From Siphonodentalium dalli (taxonomy: Eukaryota > Mollusca > Scaphopoda > Gadilida > Siphonodentaliidae), in assembly GCA_032622095.1 (NCBI GenBank), contig CP136065.1, positions 21,008,134 to 21,072,133 on the forward strand: a DNA stretch of 64,000 bases, in the 5' to 3' direction. The position numbers were made by a program, and so were the translations under genes. Shown piece by piece: positions 13,188-23,661 of the stretch; the first letter of the stretch is position 1; each line of letters opens with the position of its first letter. A model generated the notes under the pieces. That model had not been told where the DNA came from. It worked only from the letters and a program-made list of their open reading frames with translations, and searched no databases.

Positions 13188-14272
13188 CATAGACCATTTT
13201 ACAGATAGCGAGAATGATGCATTGTGGGCCAGAAAGTATCCAAACAAAGCCACGTGCTTTACGGCCGCATGCATTTACTATGGGGGATTTAGGGTGGGTC
13301 TATAAAACTAATTAAAACTTTGGTATCTGTCATAGTTTACGCGAGAAATTTTAAACACATATCACGGACATGTACCTCTTCTAAAATGTTCAAAAACATT
13401 TCCAGTTGCTTGTCGTATTTTAATTGTTTTATGCGATGAAATAATGCGAAAATTCAGAAAATTGCACTAATTTCTCAATATTTTGCGGTTTTAGTAAACG
13501 CCTGATAAAAGTCGTTCTACTGGGAATTTTTACTCCAAATTTTCAGAGAATATAGAGTAAACACAGTACTATCGGAATATCGTCAAGGAGTTCTGTGCAT
13601 TTGGTATTAATTAACCCTCAGACTGCCGAAGCTGCCGTCAATAAATTCGCTTTTTCGCGTTCGACGAAAATGAAACTTGTCTGTTTAAAGGTCCCATTTT
13701 CGTGTCGAATGGTGATAGAATCTCCATTTGTCAAGTTCATGGATAAATTATATCACACTTAATCGGCTTATGTCCGCGGCCATAAACCTGTGTAATAATC
13801 GTGAAGCATGCGTAACAAATGTTCAAATACAACGGAAAACAAATACGTAAAATAAATAGCGTGACCAATGAGCATTCACAAAACAATATACATCAGTTTT
13901 GAAAACGAGTAAAAATGATTATAAATGAAAACGGTCTTTATCGTGTACCGGCGCTTTTGCGCAAGAAGGTTTTTAATGGACGCAATCATTGGATTTTTTT
14001 CTAGGCTAAAAAAAACAAACAATACAAAATGTGTTCAAACTTCCTCTTTTGAAAGTTGAAGTAAAACATCACGGTTGTTGTTACAGTCTATTGTGATTCT
14101 TTGGTGAGCACGCAGTGAACACAAGTCATACCTTGCCAAATTCATGTCGTATATCACACATGTTTAGTATACATGACACGTCGTCACTTTCGGTGAATTG
14201 TTGAAACACAAGTGAGAACATCTAACGGAAGTTTTATGGGGTATATAAAATAGAAGCATGGCCAGTTGATGT

Positions 14273-14404
14273 ACAGACAGCGAACTAAAAACCTTCCTAA
14301 ACGACCGTGGTGTTCCATCAACTAGACGAAAAAAAGATGAGAAAGTGCAGCTAGCCGAGTTGGCACACAAACAGAAAAGATCCAGTTATTCAGTCGGCAG
14401 ATGA
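14273..14404 (+). pseudogene. SAP-like DNA-binding fragment
   Basis: The frame reads ELKTFLNDRGVPSTRR, then KKDEKVQLAELAHK, and stops with TGA at 14402. Helix, RG, basic turn, helix is the layout of SAP-like modules that bind DNA and are common at the N-termini of proteins carried by invertebrate transposons. There is no usable ATG in frame; TGTACAG just before 14277 could be a splice acceptor. It is an isolated fragment in the core of the transposon, with no downstream catalytic domain. Confidence 0.4.
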
Positions 14405-14751
14405 TCAACAGAAAACGGTCAATACCCAAAAAGCGAAGTTGTTATGCCTGGAGTTTTTGTTGTCTCTTAATAAATGCTCAGATTCTACATACAACGGAGA
14501 TGTGAAATTCAAGATTTTTCGCCAGATAGATCCAAAGAAAAAAACGTGCATCTCCATCTTAACACATCGATGTAGATTGAAAACGACATATTTGCGGTCA
14601 TGTAATGAGAACATAAACGCTCTTTATTGGTTCCGTTTTATATGGTATAAAATGACCTTCCGAATTACTCTAAACTTGAAATTGTTTTGTAGGAAATCAA
14701 TAAACTTATAGTACATGTACGAATATTCATATCAAATTAAATAATACTCAC

Positions 14752-14810
14752 GTTTCTGGGTTACGTCGGTCATTAATGCAATCGAAAACTGCACAGCGAT
14801 TTGAAGGCAT
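14752..14810 (-). CDS. THAP-domain first exon (transposon-borne)
   Basis: On the minus strand an ATG gives MPSNRCAVFDCINDRR, then NPET, and meets a good donor, GTGAGT (14746-14751). MP-x2-C-x4-C is the usual start of a THAP zinc finger (C2CH). In animal THAP genes the first exon often ends soon after this cysteine pair. The remaining THAP residues (tryptophan, the second Cys-His pair, AVPTIF) were not found convincingly downstream on the minus strand, so the gene is probably broken. Located between the inverted arms of the transposon and opposite in direction to the SAP-like frame. Confidence 0.5.
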
Positions 14811-16202
14811 TTTCAATTTATGATTTGTAAGGGTAGTAGATGGGCACGAAGCGAAGTGATTTTGTTGAATGAGAGTAGAAGGGTACGAAGCGCCCGGGAT
14901 GGTCGAAAAGATCGAGAGAACTTCTCCTTCACCCCGGTGATTTTGTTCTCCAAACCAAGTCGCATATATAGCAGGCAGTGGCTGCATTTTCAGACAACTT
15001 TTGAAGAAATCCTAGCATATGTATTAGGTTCAACATGTCACAATAGACATGAAAGAGTATCACATCGCCCTCTCGCATGCTTCAGTTGTCAGTTAAAACG
15101 TGAAGTTTTTCATAAAACAGTTTCATTCTCGTGAAACGCATGCAAAACCAGATGTGCGAAGAGAGAATTTATTGACGGCATCTTCGGCAGTCTGAGGGGT
15201 AATTAATCCCAAACGCACAGAACTCCTTTACGATATTCCGAAAGTACTGTGTTTACTCTATATTCTCTAAAAAATTGGTGTAAAGGTTCCCAATAGAACG
15301 ACTTTTATCAGGCGTTTACTAAAACCGCAAAATATTTAGAATATTAAAAACCTTCTTGCGCAAAAGCGCCGGTACACGATAAAGAGCGTTTTCATTTATA
15401 ATCGTTTTTCAAAACTGATGTATATTGTTTTTTGAATGCTCATTGGTCACGCTATTTATTTTACGTAGTTTTTTTCTGTTGTATTTTAACATTTGTTACA
15501 CAGGCTTCACGATTATTAACTTCAACTGATAAGCGCCGTCTGCTACGTATGCGCGCAACAGTTTGTCTCAAATAAATTGTTATAAAAACACAGGTTTATG
15601 GCCGCGGACATAAGCCGATTAAGTGTGATGTAATTTATCCATGAACTAGACAAATGGAGATTCTATCACCATTCGACACGAAAATGGGACCTTTAAACAG
15701 ACAAGTTTCATTTTCGTCGAACACGAAAAAGAGAATTTATTGACGGCAGCTTCGGCAGTCTGAGGGTTAATTAATACCAAATGCACAGAACTCCTTGACG
15801 ATATTCCGATAGTACTGTGTTTACTCTATATTCTCTGAAAATTTGGTTTAAAAATTCCCAATAGGACGACTTTTATCAGGCGTTTACTAAAACCGCAAAA
15901 TATTGAGAGATTAGTGCAATTTTCTGAATTTTCGCATTATTTCATCGCATAAAATCAATTAAAATACGACAAGCAACTGGAAAAGTTTTTGAACATTCTA
16001 GAAGGGGATACATGTCCCTGATATATGTTTAAAATTTGTCGCGTAAACTATGACATATACCAAAGTTATAATTAGTTTTATAGACCCACCCTAAATCCCC
16101 CATAGTAAATGCATGCGGCCGTAAAGCACATGGATTTGTTTGGATACTTTCTGGCCCACAATGCAACAGTCAAAATGGTTATCTGTAAAATGGTCTATAC
16201 GA

Positions 16203-16445
16203 GATTGTTATTACCCTTGTAAAACCTGTCTTCTCTATATACCGGTATCGACGACAATTTTTGCTGGGTAATATCAGTTTTACAAGGGGCATACGCGATT
16301 GTTATTACCCTTGTAAAACCTGTCTTCTCTATATAGCGACGACAATTTTTGCGGGGTAATATCAGTTTTACAAGGGGCATACAAGATTGTTATTACCCTT
16401 GTAAAACATGTCTTCTCTATATAGCGACGACATTTTTTGCAGGGT
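16203..16445 (+). repeat. 88-bp satellite, right fragment
   Basis: Nearly three units in the same orientation as those at 12990-13187, beginning exactly where the left block breaks off. Each holds an internal inverted pair, TTTTACAAGG and CCCTTGTAAAA. Confidence 0.75.
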
Positions 16446-16554
16446 AATACGAAATAATTGTTTCCTGTTTAGTTAACATATATCGAACAAGAACGGCGTG
16501 GTATGGCCCTAGAAGAACAATGATGCCTAAGAAGGCTTACAATTCTACAGAGGG

Positions 16555-16965
16555 GATAAAGGACTGTATGGCCATTGGGTATGGGTTGTATATGTACACT
16601 TGGAATGAATCTATGGTTATGTGTGTGGTGTATATGTATATATTGAGTGGCTATATGGCCATGGGTGTGGCGACTATGTATACAGGGAGTGACTGTATGG
16701 CCAATGGTGGCGTGAACGGGTATGCAAAGAGTGACTGTATGGTCATAAATTTCGTGTATACTTGTCATGTGTGAGGTTCGTATTCAAGTCTGGTGTGCAT
16801 GAATGGCCGAGTGTGCAGTGTAATGGAATATACAGAAGGGTTGTGTGGCCATTGGCGATGTGTATACTATTTACACATGGAGTGACTCTGGTCAGGAGTG
16901 GGGTGTATATGTATAGCTTGACTGGTTATATGGTCATGGGTGTGGCCAATATGTATACACGCTCA
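16555..16965. repeat. Degenerate minisatellite, right block
   Basis: Same units as at 11390-12625, for example GACTGTATGGCCA and GGTGTATATGTATA. Most simply the far side of one array that was split by satellite and transposon DNA. Confidence 0.7.
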
Positions 16966-17104
16966 TTCTTTGGACATGTCCTGACTGATCAGGCATAAAT
17001 AATTCTAAGTCCAATAATCTTCATTGGAATCAGCTGAAAACATGTAGATTACCTGAAATATTTGTAATTTTTTAAATATGACCACATATTGTCAATTGGA
17101 TTAT

Positions 17105-18370
17105 TTTAGTGGGTTGTAGTTACCTAGCAACCATTGCTAAAGAGACAATGAATGTCTGTGTGATGAAAACCATATAACTATCGATTCCGTGGTAGTACAC
17201 ATAGTGTTAAGTATTTTCGCCAGGCGTTTAGTGATTTACAAAGTGTTATGACTACTGAAGATTTCTAAAAAAAAATTAGGGTGGGTCCCTAGCAGTGGGT
17301 TACCCTGCTATCCCTAGTAACTCTATATCCGTATACAATATAAACTACCTAATGTGTGGGCACATGTTAAATTTCCTGTAGACTAACTTATTGTGAGGTT
17401 TAGCCTCGAAAAGTCACAGAGAAGGCCTCAACATGTCACTGAGAAGATGCATTATGATGGGGATTAACTTCCATGGCTAATGCACTAAGGGTGGCAGAAT
17501 ATGAAACAACTGACAAACAAATTGCCCAAAATATCACACATTCCCCAATAACCTTGACCTTGGCAACTGACCTTGACCCTATATGTCTTAGTGACCCAGA
17601 CCATTAATGAGTTAACTATGAGTTAACATAATTTTTTGTATTTGTATTCAAATATATGGTGCCGTTGTCATGGAAACCTGAATTTATAACGACATTGGAT
17701 CCACCCCATATGGGCACGTCCTCCAAAAAGTTTTCCCTATAACTAACCAACATATATTTGTATAAGTTTCATGCTTTAATCAATAAATTCACAATTCAAC
17801 CCTTAAAGGACCCCAGATAAGTAAATAACTCTATAATATACACAAAATCAGGATATCTTGGGAAATAAATGTTTTTGACCCATTTTGGAAAATGGCCACA
17901 AAGTTTAGAGGCCTATATATCAAGACTGCCTTATGGTTGCAACAATAACACAGTTCTCCTTGTAGCTTGTATGCTCTAGCTTATTTCCAAGTAAAGATAA
18001 CGTATTAAAAACTGATATACAAACTCAGTGGGTAGAAAATGTATGGCCCGATATGAAAAAAGCCAATATTTTGGTCAATGACCTTGACCTTTGTATATGA
18101 CCTTGACCTCTAGATATCAATGCCAACATAGAGTTACCGCATTAAACTTTCTTGGTATAGACCATTATAGGCATATTTTTGATACCTGCCAAAAACACTC
18201 TCCGTTGCCATGGAAACACACATTTTCACACTAAGCTACACTGCCACAGTATGCCCCAGCACTGACATAAACTTCAGATTATGAGCTTTGTGAAAACCTT
18301 TGGTAGAATTTGCCCACCAAATGGGTACCATTTTTCATTTTTGGGGAGCCCAGCTGGCTCATGGACTAAT
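17105..18370. repeat. Dispersed repeat E, copy 2 (inverted)
   Basis: Reverse complement of 6075-7300: TCAATGACCTTGACC, CGTTGCCATGGAAAC and GGCTCATGGACTAAT appear in the expected mirrored order. Includes an X-box-like GTTACCTAGCAAC at 17119-17131. Non-coding. Confidence 0.7.
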
Positions 18371-18724
18371 TGGTTAATCACACACAAATGATATAGACGC
18401 TCTTTATTATTTCCATATCCGGAAAACAGTAATGCTTACCATATCCGGATTTAAACTAAGCCAGTTTCTGTAACGTTTTTTTTTATTTTGTTTACATAAC
18501 AAAGGAAAAACATTTGAGAATAACATACTGATTATGCCATATTTCTGATTGGCATAAGAACAATGTCTGTCTATATTTTACTATTCTTTCTGTTTATGGC
18601 GCTTTTTGACGGAGGTGAATATTTTAACAGCATGCCCACCGCAACGCCGCCCGTATCTTTAATACATACAATTACGATCAAACGTAATGCAAAATCTGAA
18701 TAACGCTTGATGCACTTTACAATA

Positions 18725-19185
18725 TTAACCCTTTACCCAACAGAACGGCCCTGTGCCAATGCATTCTCTTATATATGCGAGTCGACCATAGGTCGCCTCG
18801 CATATATAAGAGAATGCATTGGCTTAACACATATTAAAAATGATAAAATTGTCAAAGAATGTAGAAAAATATTATAAATTTTTTTTTAAATGTAAGAAAA
18901 AATTCTAAAATTGTTAAAGAATGTAAGAAAAAATGGTAAAAAGTGTTAAAAAAAGAATTTCTTTTAGGCCAATGCATTCTCTTATATATGCGAGGCGACC
19001 TATGGTCGACTCGCATATATAAGAGAATGCATTGGCACAGGGCATAACTGTAACCATCACATGTGTGGTCAATGAACCGGTTCCAATGATATCCATATTT
19101 ATATGGTGTTATTGATACAGACCGAAGATATTTTAGGCTGTTGAAGCTTTATTTGGGCGTTTTTGGCCGTTGGGTAAAGGGTTAA
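18725..19185 (+). mobile_element. Composite MITE family B, copy 1
   Basis: Bounded by TTAA, with inverted ends CCCTTTACCCAAC and GTTGGGTAAAGGG. The two long palindromes shared with family A follow CCCTGTGCCAATGC. To the right is a unique arm holding CAGACCGAAGATATTTTA and TTGAAGCTTTATTTGG. TTAA targets and CCC ends fit a piggyBac-type element (inference). No transposase. Confidence 0.85.
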
Positions 19186-19489
19186 AAGAAATATAGAACT
19201 GGAAAGTTGATCTAATCATGATCTAGGTTGCCGCTAAGAAATTGAGAGATGCAAGCGGTTTCCTAGCGGAACAGCATGTTTTCGCATCGGGTTTAATTCC
19301 AGCAAACCACACCACAGTCGTGTGTTGTAGTCGTTAGATCACTGTTCGTTTGTACCACGTATCTCAGATCATTTCCATTAATGACTAAACAAAAAGCCCC
19401 ATCCTCATGATCTTCGCGATAAGGCTACAGCATGGTAATATTCGAATAGCGAATAACAGTAGTTCTACTGCGTGATCCTGCCGCACCTG

Positions 19490-20010
19490 ACGGTTTGTTA
19501 TGATTATACACACATGCCAGAGTTTAGTGTGTCTGTCATGTGCAGAATGAGATCCACAGCGGGTGAATTTAATGACGCTATCCCGCATAGTGGGCTAGCA
19601 TCACCAAATTCACCCTCGTGGACCTCATACTGCTTAGGTCTCATCTTCTCTGGAAAGTTTCTTTATTATAAAATTTCTATAGAAACTTCTTCACATAGAT
19701 TCTTTTTTCTTTTTTAGTTAGGTTCTCTATATCTCCAAATTGGCAGACGAAACACTGCACAATCGAGGTTCCCAATGGGTGTACATCACAATATTCACCA
19801 TTTTGGGAGCTTCAATCTGAGTCTTTGTCTCCCAGATGAGGCCATGCAGAATGAGGTACCCATAGGGTGAATTTGGTGATGGTAGCCCGCTATGCGGCAT
19901 AGCGTCACTAAATTCACCCTCTGTGAACCTCATTCTGCAAATGACAGGCACACTAAACTCAGGCTTGTATGCACACTTGTGCTTGCGGGTTGTGCCTCGT
20001 TGTTCCAAAT
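19490..20010. mobile_element. Foldback element
   Basis: Inverted arms of about 120 bp at 19508-19630 and 19850-19970. Both hold GTGTGTCTGTCAT-like and GGTGAATTTAGTGACGCTAT-like blocks, and the right arm contains its own short hairpin (19866-19922). The spacer has no gene. Confidence 0.6.
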
Positions 20011-22029
20011 GATCCAGTCATTGAGGCACCTGCACCACATGACCCAGACTAGACGTGATAATCTACCCGTTATTTGATGCTTATCATCTCTCAATCTACC
20101 TTTGGTAATCACACATCGCGCAATAAATTAATCAGACACAAACCATCATCTAAACAGAACACCAATGCCTTCGGTTTGATTATTGTGGTTTTTCCCCCGA
20201 TTTTGGCCTTTCTGGAGTGCAAGTATATACCCCAACCATTCACCTTCTTTCGCTTGACAAACGATCACTTAGAAGGTGTAATGAGTAGTCTGGTAATATA
20301 GCGGCAATGCGCTGTCAGCAACAATGTGTTCTCACTTCTTTAGAGCGCAGTTAATATCCATGCATTTCGATGAGAGATGAAAAGGCATATAATGAGGGTA
20401 TCGATCACCCCCCCCCCCCTGTTCGGTACGCGGGATTCAGGGTGTTTTGAAGCCGTACGCGGGATTCATACCCCTGAATTAACTGGTATTCGGGTTCAAG
20501 CAAAACATCTTGGACGCAGGTTTTGATAGCGAAAAATAATATTTTGTGCTAGTTATCTGTATGAATGAGTGGGTAGAAAAGCTTCTTGGGCATATTCTAC
20601 CACCATGCCATCATAAAGTATCACTAATCGTATCATAACGGCCTCATAACGCCCATAATACTCTACTTCAATATCATATCAGGTATAATGGATCATAATG
20701 TGTCTATGTAACTTCTGCTTGTATCTGTCTGATATTAAAACAGTCAATTTGTATGTCATTTATCGCATATTATTTCTTAACATGTATTCAGGATTCACCC
20801 CCCAAAATTAACTGGTATTCAGGATTCAGGGGGAGGGGGTGATACCCTCTATAGTGGATCAACTATACGTTGTCAGTATAAGCCTTAAATTACAAAACCT
20901 CACGAGGAGTTCATATAATCGAGCATCGGATTTGATGTGTTTGATACACGAACACGCGGCCAATTGTTTAGCTATCGAAACGCCAGAGCCATTACATGTA
21001 CTCGGATTAAGTTTATACTGATCGTTCACACGGCGAAACGATACGATACGCCCATGGCTTTGATACACTTTTTCGTTAAGTTCCACTTTAATAGCTCTTA
21101 TCCGATTAATCTATTGTTATATACATTTTTTTAACATCTGATCGGGTAAATGGGTATCGTTTTGCAACACCATCGGGTCGTTTCAAATCTTATCCGGCGC
21201 AGTATTAAGTCTATCTAACAATCACAAACGATCAACCATATCTGATCACACCGGGTTAACCATGAAGATTAGCCTAGTTATTTACACGGATTCCGATTGG
21301 ACGACATGGACGCGTGTTATTAATATATAGCAACCACCAAGGGTGCTTGTACCTAAGGCAGATGAATGACGTCATATTTTTTTTCTATATCCATCAGTGA
21401 TTTTTCAAGATCGCGGGTATATATTTTGGAGAAATTGTCACGTGACTTCTGGTTAGCAACCGTGTGGAGATTGCAAAAAACGCGGAATTGGAAATGAAGC
21501 ATCGCGATAAAAATGAAAGTAACTATTTCACAACTTACGAAGAATTCACATGTGATTTAAGTCTATTAATTTCATTTAGACCAATTTCGTTGGTCAGCTT
21601 AATGAAAACGAAAAATGAAGAAGTCATGACGATAATCCAGACAAGATTTTACAATCCACGACACGTCTTATCAATTTGGCATGTCATCTCCGTCGTGACC
21701 ACTGCATGATGTTACATAAATTATTCTTAGCGTTAATATGTCGCCGAAAAAAGGCAAATTTGAGGCACATCATGTGTGGTTGCTCCACTACGTGTCACGT
21801 ACGATTCATATTATATCTACTGAGCGACACCATTCATATTCATCGCATTGCCCTACCAACAGCAGATATAGCTAGTTAACCGACAAGACAAACCAACAAC
21901 CAAACAGTATACCAGGAAATGTTGACCATGCTTGATTGTCCTTGGATTGCTTGTGTCGCCAGTATAATCTAAATGTCGTACTGCTACAATACTGGGACAT
22001 CTCAAGTTTTAACCGGGGAAGCGTGAAGA
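20011..22029. other. No gene seen
   Basis: Contains a short poly-C run near 20409 and two blocks with a TGGTATTCGGG / GGGATTCA motif (about 20440-20500 and 20785-20850), a pattern seen again near 49000-49080. Open frames are all under 85 codons and unrecognised. Confidence 0.4.
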
Positions 22030-22499
22030 CTATATGTGACCCGCCATATCAAATCCAATCGTAAGTCGGGATTTGTTTACCCTGTGCCAATGCATTCTCT
22101 TATATATGCGAGTCGACCATAGGTCGCCTCGCATATATAAGAGAATGCATTTGCCTAACAATTTTTTACAATTTTAATAATTTTTTCTTGTATTCTTTAA
22201 CAATTTTATAATTTCACCCATACAGAGTCCCAGACAAACATGAGCAGACGACACTCTTCTATATGCTTCTATATATGTCTGTGGCTCCCTGCAGGGTAAT
22301 GGGATGTTTTTTATTTTATGTCCTAAAAATTGTAAGAAACATTTATTTAAAAACAATTATAAAAAATTGTTAGGCCAATGCATTCTCTTATATATGCGAG
22401 GCGACCTATGGTCGACTCGCTTATATAAGAGAATGCATTGGCACAGGGTAAAAAAAATATCGACTTACGACTGGATTTGATATTGCGGGTCACATATAG
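22030..22499. mobile_element. Composite MITE family A, copy 2
   Basis: Same ends (CTATATGTGACCCGCC) and same two-palindrome core as copy 1, but the AT-rich middle with CCTGCAGG is in the opposite orientation. Confidence 0.85.
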
Positions 22500-22553
22500 T
22501 ACTATAACCCATGTAGATTAAGTGTGCATATCAGCGTGATCGCTCTCTTTTTC

Positions 22554-23009
22554 TTAAAGGTACTCAATCTGATCAGACGCTCCTAAATTACTATTTCTTT
22601 GGCTTCGGGGGTAAAACATATTTGATTCGAGTCGAAGAGCCCACCCATCAAAGCTCAGATTGATCAGATACAGATTTTTGAAGTTTGTGATTTCAATTGT
22701 TTGATTACCAGAAACACGTGGTCAAATGGACGGTCTTGCAGATAAAGATGGATAACTCTAAAATCAAGTGGTTATTATTACCACTTGATTTTATAGTTAT
22801 CCATCTTTATCTGCAAGACCGTCCGTTTGACCCGCGTGATTCGATAAGTTTGTGGTCCACAAACAATAGAAACCGCAAAGTTCAAACATCGATATCTAAT
22901 CACTCTGAGCGTTGATGGATGGGTTCCTCAACTCGAATCAAATATGTTTTACCCCCGAAGCCAAAGACATAGTAATTTAGGAGCGTCTGATCGGATTGAG
23001 TACCTTTAA
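22554..23009. mobile_element. MITE family F, copy 1
   Basis: TTAA-bounded, with inverted ends AAAGGTACTCAATC and GATTGAGTACCTTT. Almost the whole element folds back: GGCTTCGGGGGTAAAACATA pairs with its complement near 22950. A very strong inner hairpin of about 60-bp arms is centred near 22785. Copies at 24495 and 41094 share the ends and GGCTTCGG block. Confidence 0.8.
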
Positions 23010-23583
23010 CAGCATCACTTTGTCAGTTGATTAACAAGACCAACCAGCATGAGCGCCTTGTGGAGAAAAAGTTGACCGAGCTTGTTTGTCCTTGGCTGTG
23101 CTCGGGTCACCGGGTTCGGTTAGCGCACTGAGAGAGACAAAACATTGCCAGTTGGAGAAAGACATATGTACTCAGACTAATCAGAGAAACAGCTGAGTGG
23201 TATAAAACGTAACGCATTTGAGTAAGTAATCTTCGTCCGTCATGACTTTTAATTACTAAAACGCACATGAAAATCTGCGTGTTGCTGGTGTGCTCGGTGG
23301 CCTTAATATGCGGGTGATACAGTAACTATATCGTATATTGGTACCATGCAGAGAATGTAGAGTTTGAGTGATGGCTTAATTACCGAATTCTCGATCGTTA
23401 TGATGTTTTCTCGTAGATTGATAGTAGAGTGCATTAGTGCTATTAATTAGCGGCTCGTTTGAACATATAGTGTTAATCCAATTAGCTGATCAGCAAAAAA
23501 TCTTGGATAGAAGACAGACCGAGCGGATGATTGTATCAGATTGTGTTGTGGACTGATACGGAGAGGAGGACACAACAGACGGG
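23010..23583 (+). promoter_or_regulatory. Probable promoter and 5' leader of the protease gene
   Basis: No repeats are obvious here. A TATA-like TATAAAA lies at 23201-23207, about 380 bases before the first candidate ATG. If used, transcription would start near 23230. No initiator or factor sites can be assigned with confidence. Confidence 0.25.
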
Positions 23584-23661
23584 ATGACACGTTTAACTGA
23601 CAGAAGAGTGGATCTATGGAAGATTTTGTTTCCTTTGTTGACGAATTTTCTCATTGTTCAA
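23584..23661 (+). CDS. Candidate exon 1: start of signal peptide
   Basis: The ATG opens a frame with a basic front (residues 1-12 include R3, R7, R8 and K13) and a hydrophobic run [12 protein letters not shown] (14-25), the form of a secretory signal. It meets a strong donor, CAA|GTAAGT, at 23662, in phase 0. Phase does not fit the prodomain exon at 42760 directly, so an intermediate exon is required. A second ATG at 23616 would fit phase directly but yields an acidic, non-signal sequence, so I prefer 23584. Assigned to this gene by position and function only. Confidence 0.45.

Larger units (their letters stand above)
13188..16202. mobile_element. THAP/SAP transposon with long inverted arms
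   Basis: A 3.0-kb element whose arms (about 13188-13985 and 15345-16202) are inverted copies of each other. They share GACCATTTTACAGAT at the tips, then GGGTGGGTCTATAAAAC and GCGTTTACTAAAACCGCAAA further in. An extra partial copy of the arm lies at about 15163-15345. The core (14000-15160) holds a THAP-like exon on the minus strand and a SAP-like frame on the plus strand. THAP domains occur in P-element and Kolobok transposases, so this may be a decayed or non-autonomous member of such a family. No full transposase is present. Confidence 0.65.

Noticed and set aside
23616-23661. Alternative start at 23616 joining straight to 42760
   Set aside because: Phase fits, but the product begins [11 protein letters not shown] and lacks a signal peptide, which a furin-activated secreted protease needs.
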